Assembly: GCA_013399305.1 (NCBI GenBank)
Contig: VXAI01000021.1
Coordinates: 6,185,151-6,249,150, forward strand
Reading direction: 5' to 3'
DNA: 64,000 bases
From: Rostratula benghalensis
Taxonomy: Eukaryota > Chordata > Aves > Charadriiformes > Rostratulidae
The notes under the pieces were generated by a model. That model searched no databases. It saw only the letters and a list, made by a program, of their open reading frames with translations, and was not told where the DNA came from. Below are positions 1-12,300 of the stretch, piece by piece (position 1 is the first letter of the stretch; each line of letters begins with the position of its first letter). The position numbers and the translations under genes are program-made.

Positions 1-183
1 TGCACCCACAGATACCACATCATGCTTGCACATGTCTTTCTTGCAGCAGCACATACCAGACAGCTTTACACATCCATGCCTCACCAAGAGCTAGCACAGC
101 ACAGACCAGCACCTGCAGCTCCCAACATCCCCTGTTTCGGTCTAAGCACCCACCCACATACAGTATCCCTTTCTGCAGGGAGA

Positions 184-300
184 GCACATAAAAAGAAAAG
201 AAAAGGAAAGGAAAAAGAAAAAAACAACACCACCACCCCCCCCAAAAAACAACAACAAAAAAACCCCCACCAAAAAATCCCAAAAAACCCCAAAACAAAA
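184..300 (+). repeat. Low-complexity purine then A/C-rich tract
   Basis: An AAAAGAAAAGGAAAGG-type purine run grades into CAACACCACCACCCCCC and CAAAAAACAACAACAA. The long lysine/asparagine- or Phe/Gly-rich open frames across it on both strands are products of this composition, not genes. Confidence 0.85.
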
Positions 301-1080
301 ATCACTTCAACAATATGTCCACTGGGTGACAATTTCCATGATGGGAAGAAGACAGTTACTGGTAGGGAAAAGGAAGTGATAGCAGAAATCAAGTAATTCT
401 CCATTTCTTAAATACGGTATTCCCACTGGCAACACAGGCATGCATGTGCAGGGGGTGTTACAAGACTTCATGCTGCTCTGAATTCAACAGGCCCTATTAC
501 TAGGTAAACTTCTTGTATTTTACCTAGAAAAATTCGATGCCAGCCATTCAATTCCTGCCAGAGAACCCACTGAGAGATCCTGGCCCCGCTCAAGTACAAC
601 ACTTCAATGCTATGTACTTTTTTCCCAGCGTGTGGCTGACCACGCTGGACTGTATTTCAATTTTGGTGAATAGCAGCGAATATCTAAAGATTAAAAACCC
701 TCAGGTTTATTAAACATCCCATTTATGGTGAAGAGATACCCTCCCATGATGCGTGACTCACAGGGTAAGCTGAGGCGCTGTGGTGGGTGAGGACAACCTT
801 CGGCTGCTGCTTCACTGTGTGATGGCAGATACTTGCTGGGTGGGAACCTGGAGCTGAACTGGCTCCTGGGGTGGGCTTGTCCACGCAGCTGTGTGTCGAA
901 AGATTCTGATTTGTGTCTGAAGCATTTCTCCAGTTTAGCAAAGAATGGCATGAGGAGACTTTGAGGAGGGACAACACCGGGTTTTCCTTGATTGCTAAAA
1001 ATGCCTGCAATATAGGGTTTAAAAGAGAAATGGATTACAAGTAAATTAAAGTAATTGGATACCTTAAAGAGGAATTTATC

Positions 1081-1096
1081 AAAAAAAAAAAAAAAA
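1081..1096 (+). repeat. Poly(A) run, 16 bases
   Basis: An uninterrupted A run. There is no recognisable retrocopy body upstream. Confidence 0.8.
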
Positions 1097-4000
1097 GATC
1101 AGGGACAGAAAGTACCCCAAACACTATCATCAGACATTTGCCATAGTAAAAAGACAAAAGACCTGTTATTTCCTATTTGAGTGGCCCAAGGTAAATTCAG
1201 CTTGAGGAGCAAAGTAGCCATTTTACCTGCAGTCTCCTGCTGTTACTCCACAGCTTTTCAGTGCATGCTCCATCCTGCACTACGTTCTGCCACCACATGC
1301 CACTGCCCCTCTGACACATGGATAGGAGAGGGAGAAGTCAGCAAAAGGAGTAGTCTTAAGGATACTGTCATGCACCTCACAAGCTGGGAATAACTATCTG
1401 TCAGAGCCAGATGGTGGATACTCATTGTCCTGTTCCTTCCCTTCAGATATTGCAGGAGAGTAACCTCACTTCCTAGAGCACTGAGCTAGACAAATAACTC
1501 TAATAAGCAAATAATGCTATGGAAATAGATGAAACGCTTCAAGCTATAAACCAATGAGTTCCTAATCCATGGCTGATCTCCAACTCTCTTTCTGCTGAAG
1601 TCCCTCCCACCCCATCTACAGTCACTAGAAACGCAGCAAGCATTTAAAAATTTGGAGACCTTGCCCGTTCTTACAAACTGGGCAAGAGTCAGATTTCCAA
1701 AATGCTATTTATGCTTCATAGAAATTTAGAAATTTCTTTTCCAGAAGTCTCTTTGTCTCCAGTAGACAATCCCTTATTTCACTACTAGTTCTGGATGCAG
1801 CCAACCATCATCTTATTTAAAAGTCTTTCTCTGTGCCATCACCTTCCAACAATGGAATAAATGTATTTGATCTGCTAATTTACCTTCTGCACTCACAAAG
1901 CTAGACTAATGATCTGTTTTATTTTCTGGCATGTGGCTTATAAAACCAGCTCAAACTAGTAGCACAGAAATTAATACTAATATATGAGTATGGAAAAGGC
2001 TTTTGTGAGAAGGTAGGTTTGTGGCTTCTTGTTTTGACTTTTCTCCATGAGATTCATAAGTCTCAAACCCTGAAATTAAGAAACCCTGGTGGTGCCTTAG
2101 TTCCTAGCAGTTTCTTCAAAAGATGAGTCATTCGGAAAGCACGGAAAGTATTAGAGTCATTGCTTTGATGTCTTTAATAGAAATTTGGGATGGATTTGAA
2201 AGAAATGAGGAAAGTGCTGTTATTTCCTTTTGGAATGGCAACCTGACATGACTGGTGCTGTTATACAACAGAGCGACCCAAAAGCAGTGCACACGCTAAC
2301 CCAGCAGCGGGCTGAGGAACTCGTCTTCCTAATCAAGTTTATAGCTGGATGCTAATGGGCTCAGCAAACAAACACTCATGTTTATTATAACAGAATGAAC
2401 AGAATGTACCACAGAGAACATGACTCACTTTTCCATAGGACGCCTGTCTATTCTCTGGGTTTGAATAATGAAATATTGCACCTCTCACTTGCAGTTCATT
2501 TTACAAAGTTTTAATGAGTTCATCCCAACAAGCTGTAGCCCTGCCACATAAAAACTGATTCATTTGCCTTGTGAAAACAAGCGTTTCTTTTGACAGGACA
2601 CTCTGCACTAGGCCGTACTAAATCAGCCAGAGAGGCTAGACTTGCTCACAGGTGGTTTTAGTCTTGAATGCTTTTTGAAAATGAAAATATGTGGTCAGCT
2701 TCAGCAGCAAGTCTGCTGTTCTCCCTTGGGTGACAGGCTGTCCTGCTGCATCCAAAGTACCCCTCCTCCACTGTACAGAGTTCGTCTTTTAAACTGAGGC
2801 TTTAAAGCCATTACTTTCTATAAGAAGAGCATTTGTTTTAAGGCAGAGTTTGGGCAAGGGGCGTTTAAGAAATGATTACCATTTTAATTTCAAAACATGC
2901 AAAATCCAAAAAAAGCTGCCTATTAACTCACAGAAAATTCTGATTGAAGTAGGTGTCCTTATAAGACCCTCCTGCAAGAAATTCAAATGAAGGGCAGGAG
3001 AGGGAAAAAAAAATTAAGTAAACAAGTGAGAAGAGCCAGGGAAAACAAGAGCAATGAGCAGAGTCTCAGGTGGCCGACTTGGCAGTGCAGGGTGTGAAGG
3101 AAGGAAGAGGCTGTGGGACAACGAACCGCTGGCGTTTACAGTAGTCAAAGAGTCTCCAGAGTTTGTGACTTCAACCACAAGTTGCTTAACAATACTGTAC
3201 ACTCCTTTTCTTTCACATCCAGCCCTGGTCATGTGGGTAAATCCCATTTCCAGTCAAGAGAGTGGATGCAGGTGCATGGGTGGTGGTGTGGACAGTGCTG
3301 TTTGAGAGAAGAGGACCAGCAGATGGGGTGTTCTACTGCATCTTGAAATTACAGGAATCATGATGAGAAATGAGAGCTCCTGACTCAGGTCTTGGTCCCT
3401 GAAGTGGACAGAACTGGTGAGTAACAAGTTAGGGACTGAGGGACTGCCCTGTGTTGTAGACAGGGCCAGTTGCAGCTAGAAAGAGATTTTCTTTTCTATG
3501 CCTGAAGGCAGTGGAGGCCTTCAAATGCTAGAAGAGAAGGGGATGGGGTGGGAGAAATGGTGTCTTTGCCACTTCCGTGTTCTGGATGTGGAGAGCAGCA
3601 GATCCACTAGCAAAGAGCTGGATGTAAACTGGCACTTCAGAGACTGAATTGCTGCTGTGGCTTTCTACCTACCTACTTAGAGCGAAAGACACATTTGATT
3701 CATGTTTGTGGTGGAGATTAACCTTGGCTAAGACTTTGCAAGTTAGAAAACCATTTCAAGTTAAATGAAGTAGTTCCCAGGTTAAGATTTCTTAGGTTAT
3801 CTCTCATCTTTATGGGACTTTTTAGCGTGGCTCTGCAAATGCATTGTTTGAAAGTTATTTAACTATAATTTTGCAGCCTGAAACACTAGCTGTAATAATG
3901 GAGAAACTAACTGAATGACAGAAAAGCAAACCCTAAAATAGTTACTATTAACACCAGGAAGGCTGGGGGAGTGTTATCCTGTGGTTTTCTGTGCTCAGTA

Positions 4001-6985
4001 GCAATGTGTCATCATAAAGAGTGTACTTTTAACGGATGAACAATGCTATGCGTGGTGTCACCTTCCCAAGGGCTAACTGTGCAACAGCTTCTCCAAACTG
4101 CTGAATTTCCACTGCTGAAGCAGTTCATTAAAAAAAATATCTGTATACAGCTGGGAATTATAAAACTCTGCAAGAGCCTGTGATGCCAAGGAACTTCATT
4201 TGGAGGCACACCTATGTTTCTAGTGCTTTGGAAGCTGGTCTTTTCCAAAAATCTTTCTATAGATGCTAAAGCAAGGATGAATCTGGCCCCAGTCCATTCA
4301 CCATGAGTGATTATAACTTAAAGGGACATTCCCTCTCTTTAAAAAATCTAATTCTTCACGTTTCTTGTTGAAAAAAAAAACACAAACCAACACAAAAGAA
4401 CCAACCCTTGTGCCGATGTCAGTGTCTTAGCTATATAAATTTAAACATTCCATTGTAAGCTAAGATTATCTTGCCTCTTGCCCACTGAGACATGTGGGTT
4501 TGGCTTTATAAGACTCCATTACTGGCCTGCTTGAACCCCATCCAGCAAGTTTTCATCTAAATTGATTAGGACTTGGAACGTATTTTCTTGGACAAATTGT
4601 GTTCTAATGAATAGAACACTCCCTCACAGCTGTCCTGCCAGAAAGCCAAGATTTTTTCTGTCTAGAAATCATCCCAAAGTGACCCTTAGATAAAGTTCAG
4701 AATCCATTTTCATTTTTTAATTAAGAAAAGGTTTGCCTAATTCCATTCCATACATTTCAGTGCTAGGCAGCTGACACGATTTCCCCTAAACATTTTATTT
4801 TAAAGAATGTGGTTGTGATGTCAGATCTGCCACAGACAATATATTTCTAAACACGTTGTTTACATTAAATGCAAAGCATGAAGACGGCTTCAGCAGGAGG
4901 AGAAGTCTCTGTCATCTCAGTTCCTGTAGACAAACACAAGGGCTGCTCTATTTCTTCACAATCAATTTAAACATTAATGAAGACAAACAGGGGACACAAC
5001 TCTAAAGCCTTACCCAGGCAGGCATCAGGGATTTCCATGGTGCCCTTCCCCGGAGACATAGCTCCCCAACAGACCCCTCATTCCATCCAATAGGTAGCTT
5101 CAAGACCTCACCTTCAACTTTGGGAGTGGACTGGCTGGGAAATCCTGTCATTAATTAATGCTGGCCAAATGAAGAGGACATTTTCGCTCAGTAAAGGGCC
5201 CTGGCCACTCTGATGTAAGAGCTTTCCCTAGTCAGGATGAACACACCTTTTCTTTTCAGCATTTTGCTTCATACTTGTTCCTGCAGATGTCCCAGCTCAG
5301 TAAATGTTTCTGTTATGATTAGCCCATCTGGAATTTCCATGATCATTCCCATGGTACAAAAAGAGGATTTCATTCAATCCAGAATACCCAGTGGACATCC
5401 ATGATTACATCATTTTGCTTATCTTTTAGCAAGAGTATTTCTAGGAACCAGGAGTACAATTTGAGACAAGATCAGATCCTTTTTATTCTTGCAAAAGATG
5501 GTTCTGACCCATGGACCTGTGTGGCAATAACACGCCTTCAAGATTTTGCTGACACATGGCACTCGGAAATTAACGATATTTATTTACAGGAATTCAGAGG
5601 AACAGGTCTTTCAAGAACCATGATTTACCAACTCTTTACGTATCAGCTATGCCTTTAACAAGACAGGAAACTGAGGCAAAGTCACCTGTCCTCAAACTTG
5701 AATGGAATTTGACTCCTTCAACTACTAACTGTGCTTATGGAAGAAATAAGTAAATCACAATAAATTGTTCTGCTACAGTAATTAGCATTGTGGTATTGCT
5801 TGTGGAAAACAGGTCATAAGATGACAATAAGAATGTGAAGCTTTCTCTGCTCTCAACAGACTCTGCTTGCTCATACTTGCAAGACACACTGAGCTGCAGA
5901 AATTTACCTGAAATCCCACAGAGAAAGACGATAGCTGCTGCGGTTATTCTCCAATGCCTTTATTGAAAGCTGGTCCAGTCAAATCAACATGATTAGTCAA
6001 CCTGCATGATTAGATAAAAAAGGTCTTACTTAAGCATATGCTGCTTTGGCAGACAGACTCAGATGGAAAAATATCACGTACCTTGGCTAGAGGTCATGTT
6101 GTCTTTGCTTGTGGACGAAGAAAAGTCGTTACATTTGCAGCCATTGCTTTGAGATCATGTTTTGTTGCGTTTTTTTCCCTGTGTGCTCTTAAACCAGCTC
6201 ATCAGAACCTAAATATAGTGGCAGGGAATGAACATGAACAAGATTTGCTAAGACTTTATTGCACTGTATTCTGCAGCCTGCTATTGTCTGGAAACGTGGT
6301 TATAATGGGTTGATTATACAACATTAAACCCTCCTGAAAGCATACACAGAAACTGTGATATAATCATGCTCGGAGCAGTTATCTTTAAACACAAGCATGG
6401 GTTCAGCGCCCAGCAGAGAGCGGCAAGCGAAGCTATGGGCCCAAGGCCAAACAATGACCAACTGCCAAGAAACATCCTCGTTAGTCTTTGTTAGAGTTTG
6501 TATTTTTAAAGTCATTGTGCAGTTTAATTAAGTTGGTAACATGCAGATGAGAAAGTGGAAAAAAATGTGAAGACATAGGGAGATGAAATACTGAAGCACT
6601 GAAAGATGTCACCTCCTCTGTGAAATGCTTACATTGTGAAATAAAGAGAGAAGAAAGAACGAGTCATTTCAGGATATGTCTGGAATGAAAGATAAGACCA
6701 GAAGATTACAATCTTCTAGTAGTCTTCCACAAAACCTCTTTATTTGCATTCTACATCACGCGGTCTGATTCTGAACACAAATAAAATCAAATGGAGAGTA
6801 GACAAGATGATGAACTACAGTCTAAGAAATGGGATTTCAGGATATGGTGGCACTTTCAAGACCTTAAGAACTTAATCCACATTTTTCCTGAAGATGGTAA
6901 TAATGTTTACTTGCAAGAGCTGAAGCCTAAGTCATCATAGAATGATCAACTTGGAGACCAAGGATGTAAATGGGATAAGAAAACA

Positions 6986-7001
6986 GGAGAGAGAGAGAGA
7001 G
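6986..7001 (+). repeat. (GA)n microsatellite
   Basis: About seven GA units in a row within GGAGAGAGAGAGAGAGC. Confidence 0.85.
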
Positions 7002-9291
7002 CAGAAGTCAAGTCAGCCCTTGTGACGACCCCTGGTGGTCCCTGTGTGCTACCAAGTTGATCACTGGGTTTAAGTATTTTTTGTTTGTATTCCAGCTTGT
7101 TTTACAGACTCAGCTACCCTCCCTGTTTATCTGTTTTGCAGTGCTGGACGTGTGAGTGGTTTTGTGAAATTATATAAAGCTTTTAACCAGGCACAGCCAA
7201 AATTGTTTAGAGACAGGCAAAACTATTTCTTGAGTTAAAGAGGAGACTTCAGGACAGATCCCAGCTATCACATCCAGGTTAAGTTCCCCTTGCAACATTT
7301 CCAGAAAGAGAGAGGACTTCAAGCTGTCCTTGGAAGCAGCTGGGAATTTCCTTTTCCTGGACGGACCCATGGCCAGATCAAGCCAGATTCCTGCTGTCCA
7401 CTCCCTGCTGACAAAGCGGGTGATCCCAGTCATCTGACTATCAGGAGGGGACAACCAGAACGGAGCATTGTGGTCCCCTGGGGAGGAGCCCAGCAGGCTG
7501 AAGTTGCAAAAATCCCATGAGCATTTCCTGCCCTCACCTCAGTTAACAGCTGCTTTGGTGGGAATCAAATTGCATGTATTGAAACCAGAGAAAGAACCGA
7601 GCTACTACCAGGGGGCCTGCTGGGATTTTTGCCCCTCATCCCTGCAGAAACCAGAGGCTTTTGCCCTAGCTTGTGCTCTTTTGCACGTGTGGCTGCCCTT
7701 GTCTTGCTGCATGAGTCAAAGGCTGGCATGCAAGCCGGCCCCCTTGTGCATGGGCAGACAGGTCGGAGACTGACAGCAAGACCAGACATTACATTACCTT
7801 TAACTCTTACATACCCAGCAATTAATCGGCACCCGGTCCACAGAAGTCACATGGACTGCCAACATCCTGGAACAGCCCTGGCTCAGCAATCTACTTGTAT
7901 GCTGAATTTCCACTGTGCTTAAATGACAGTTTTGCCTAGGGACTTGGTCTCCAAAAAACAGAACTGCTCAACACCAAATACAAGCTCATGGTACTTAGTG
8001 TTTTGCAAGATCCATCTTTGTTGAAGCACTGCAGGTTTGTACCCTCTGCCATCAAATGGAGGGACAGAAGGGTTACAGGGAAGGTACACTCAAACACGCA
8101 GTATAGAGCATTGTAGGGAATGAGCCAAATGTCAATGCTAAGGAAGCAAAACAGAGAACCAAAGAGAAATGGGAGTGGAGTAGAAAGATCAGAATTATGG
8201 ACACAAATTAATGAACCATCAGGACTGGACATGGGAACAGACTGTCAGAACTTCGTCTCTTAGAAGGGACAAAGAAAAAAATTCACTATTTCTGATGCTT
8301 TTGATGAAAACAGAATTGTGCAACACTGATATTGTTCACACTGATTTAATTAAGACTCTGTCAGCACTGTCAAGCTTAATTGACCTGGTATTTAACTTTT
8401 ATAGAAATCAGTTATAAAAACGTGCTCTGCACTGAAAATCAGCCTTCTATAAATGGTCCCAGTCCTAGAAGGGTCGCCTTTTTGGCACAGCAGACTCTTG
8501 AGAGCATCCCACTTATGTGCTAAGATATCTCTATCTAGCTAAAAGTATTACAAGCTCATGCCACATTCCTTGTCCACACAGTCCTCTCCTTGCAGTTTGT
8601 GGGAATCTTGGGTGTCCAAGGAATGGAGAGTCAAGCTTCCTGGCAGCATCTCATCATGGAAATTATTTCACAGAGAATTAATCCCCAATTCTGACACTTC
8701 TTGTCATGTTAGGTTCAAGTTTCTGCATTTTCTGAGCCATAATGAGCATGGAAAGGCAAGGACTAGACAATGGATTTGCACCACTTGTGAACATTTTGGT
8801 TTCTGGGCTGGTTAGTGACAGAAGCAGTTGTCTATGTAGAGAAACGAGCTCGACTGGATGCCAGCAACAGCCTATGGGTAGAGCATGCCACAAACCTCAG
8901 CTACTGTCATGTACAGCCCTATTCATCAGGGCCATGGAACCAACTGCTGCAGCTATGGGGCATGCCATTCTTCTTGCCCGAGTGGGCAACAAATACATAG
9001 CAGCCTGGGAGTCACCAGTGAAATCGGAAATCAGTTAGGTCTCTAGTGGGCTGCCTCAGGGAGTACTATAGATAAGATTCAAATAGAGGCAGCAAAATTA
9101 ATATCAATGAGAATAAACAACCAACACTCCCAGAAAATCCCGTGTTCTGTAATTGTTATTGCTTCATCAGTGACAGGAAAGAGCAGTGTTTTAAAATAGA
9201 AGTTCACTTAATTGAATTTCCCTAAGGCACAGAAAACAAGCTTTCATGAAGTGGTATCAATTGTTCAACATTAACACGCTCTCCTGACTGA

Positions 9292-9348
9292 AAACTGGGT
9301 TAGGAATTTGTATTGTATTTTCACAAAACAGAATTCCTAGCCCAGTTT
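9292..9348 (+). repeat. Inverted repeat with 17-bp stem and 23-base loop
   Basis: Left arm AAACTGGGTTAGGAATT (9292-9308) pairs with right arm AATTCCTAGCCCAGTTT (9332-9348). The only imperfection is one T that would form a G-U wobble in RNA. The loop is 23 bases. The arms do not extend clearly outside the stem. Confidence 0.7.
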
Positions 9349-12300
9349 CCACCTCCTTCTGAGATGTCTAGGCAGATTGCACCTCAGTGATTACTGACTT
9401 AGACTATGGGAGTCACTCAGTGTGTAACCAACGTCCAGCTTCTCCACATACCTACTTCATGAAGGCTGGTGGATCCACTGCAGGGCTTTAGATGCACAAA
9501 GGCATTAAAGGAGTTGGCTGCTTAAATGCCACTGTAGATATGTATCCTTATCCTCTGTGCTGAGGCTCAAGGTTCAAAACTTGGTATCAGTGCAGGTGAG
9601 GCCAGCTACACACACAACTCATATCCTTGTCCCTCCTGGGTTACTGGGCATGCAGAAATATAAATCTCAGGGTTCTAAAAAAAGGAAAAGAAAGGAACAT
9701 TCAGTAACCACAGGACAACAAGGATCTGTACCTCTTTCTGATAATGCAGAAAGTGTTAAGAAGAAACAATCATGTATTTACATGTGAAATATTATCTTTC
9801 TGAAAGCTTGTCATAAATAATACTGCAGGGATGCTCATGCTTTCCAAGTTTGTACAGCAGGAAGAATATTTCCTAGGGAATAAAGTAAAAATACTAGTAT
9901 TCAACTGAATCAGTATGGGCCAAATTAAAGAAGTTACTACTCCATCACAGATTTCCATACATGAAATCTAAGAAAGTGGTTGTATCAACAGCACATCAAT
10001 CCACGACACTGGTCAGAGGACCAAAAAAAATAACCTTCAGTTTCAAAGTGTCATTCTACTTTGGCACAGAAAGGTTAACTTTTGTTTAAACAATGCTTCT
10101 GAACAGATAACATTAATTAAATGTTTGCATTCAAGTCTTATTACACAGTGCAATAAGTTTGCTTTCTATACAAACATTGCGTGTCCGGTACAGAACAGAA
10201 AGCTGGGGGGGCAGACACTAATGAGTAATAGTTCAATCCCATGGACCTTTAAAACTAAAAGCAAGAAGAGGGGAATGTTTGCCATCTCCAAACTCTGTGT
10301 GCATCTGCCTCTAAGTTTTTTTCTCATTCTCCAGGGATTTGCAAAATTATGTGTTTAAATATTAATTTTCCTTCTACTCTAATGCTGCTTAAAACTCCTT
10401 TTTCAAGCCCAAGAATGACATAGCCAGCGGATGAAAGTTACACTCAGTAAAAGCAGAAATCTTGTAGCAGCACCGGGTAAGTCAAATTCCGAGTTAGCCC
10501 TGATGTGATGCAAAGCAGCTAAATCATCCATCCAGATGGGAAATGTTGATAGTCCCTTAACTGTAGCAGTTCTAGCTGCAATGTAGAGGTGCGCAATTTG
10601 GCTTTGCTATGCAGACATCATGGAACTATTTATTCTGTCCACAAGTCGAGCAGGAAGTTTATTAAACTTGCACATTGCTGGACATATCACCTGGCTGCTG
10701 TGTTTCATATTGGAATGTAAAATTGGACAGTCCATTTCTGTATTGACGTAATGTACTGCCATGCGGAGGATTTCTCCTCAAGCCTAAGACCTATTTCTCT
10801 GACCCCAGGATCGCATTGGATGTTATGTATCCAATTCCTGACAGGAATGCTTCATTTTGCTCTTGAGCAACCACTTCTGAGCAAGCCAGGAGCAGAATCC
10901 AGCTCTTCTTGGCTGGAAAAATTGGGATGTCCCAAAATGGGGCCTTTTAACAGATGAGTGAAAAAACAGAGAGCCCAAAGGACCATCCCTCTCCAAAGAA
11001 AATCATACAAATCAACAAGGAAAAATTCCTCTTTGTAAGTTAGACTTTCTACGATGGTAAAACAGCTGTGTGCTGTTGAGCTTAGCTCTGCTCCAGCATA
11101 CCCCTGTTTGACTGGCCCCAGGGGACAGACTGATGCTCCCTGAAGCCTAGATTTCTTGTGGGACACCATCTTATTTGAACAACTCCTCCTTGCAGCGGAC
11201 CTTCCTGCCACCCCAGAACACCCTTGCTCTCCCTCCCTGTGGGCTGGACACTTCCCTTGCATGGGTCTTGTCTGGGATGTGGCTTCCCTGCCAAGGTGAT
11301 GGGTTGCAGCCAGCACGTCTGCTGGGGACCTGGTTGCTGCTGCCACCAGAAAGCTCCCTCTGTCAGGCTGTAAAGCTGCAAATACAGTGCTGATTCCCAA
11401 TGCATGAGATCTCTTACCTCCCCCAGGATGTGGGTGCTTAGTGGGGTGCAGGACAGTGATTGGGAGCACAGCATTATATCCACCTGAAGGCCCCATAGGG
11501 AAGAAACTGGGGAAGATGACCAAGCTTTTCAGACGTCACTTGCTAAACCACCAAATCCCCCTGCAAACATGTGAGAGAGAACAAGGGAGTCCTGAGTATT
11601 TTTGTAGTTTCTCTTCTCTGTGCTGCTCCATACAGCAATATAAGCTACAGGGCAGAATTTATTTTTCCCCATTTTATTTGCCCTCTAGAAATAATTACCA
11701 GTTCAATATGAACCCCAAATTATTTCTTACCTGTACGAAAGTTTTCTTTCAACAATGAATAGTGTTGTTTTCAGACTTACCTTGGCAATCCCTGAACATG
11801 CACTTAGAATGTTGTTGAATTTAGCCAGTGAACATCCTTTCAAAGCAGATAGTTCAAAAGATCACTTGTTTTCAGCTAAAATTGTACAAAATACACTAGG
11901 TGTTTTGTCCAAAGAATCCCTCCCAGATTTACTGCAGGCCAACTGGATTAATAAACTGTTCACAGAGAGAGTAATTGGACAGATTTAAAATAGGAAACAT
12001 TTTCTCCTCTCTTAGTGCTAATTTTTTTCAAAATCAGATGACAAATACAACATCGGCATGATGTATCGTTTTACAAATGTATAAAGGCCCTTCCCTGACA
12101 CTTCACTCTTCATAGCAGCTTGTAGAAGATAATTTAAGATGCATTTTTTGAAATACGAATAGACACACACTCATCCAAAGCACACCAATTCTGGCCTGTT
12201 CTGAACAGAGAAACTTTAACTGCTATAAACATTTCAAGGAGGCTGGATCTCTCCTGGGAAGGAGAATTGTTTTTTTCACTTCTAATTTAATACAGTAGGA

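Larger units (their letters stand above)
301..9291. other. No gene recognised; ordinary noncoding sequence
   Basis: Only short open frames without domains or codon bias were seen. It includes a 16-A run (1081-1096) and a (GA)n tract (6986-7001). AT-rich patches near 2340-2560 and 4680-4900 look less decayed than their surroundings and could be conserved noncoding elements, but this cannot be judged from one sequence. Confidence 0.6.

Noticed and set aside
22..404. Open frames on both strands over the first 400 bases
   Set aside because: They are Lys/Asn/Pro-rich on one strand and Phe/Gly/Val-rich on the other, caused entirely by the A/C low-complexity tract at 184-300.
6930..6965. CATAGAATGATC segment considered as a CR1 3' end
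   Set aside because: Only about 12 bases resemble the CR1 tail and the flanks do not continue the match.
10852..11523. 223-codon open frame, minus strand
   Set aside because: It lies in a GC-richer patch where stop codons are rarer, and a second long frame overlaps it on the same strand. There is no recognised domain, no convincing Kozak or splice context, and a low-complexity Ser/Gly/Pro composition.
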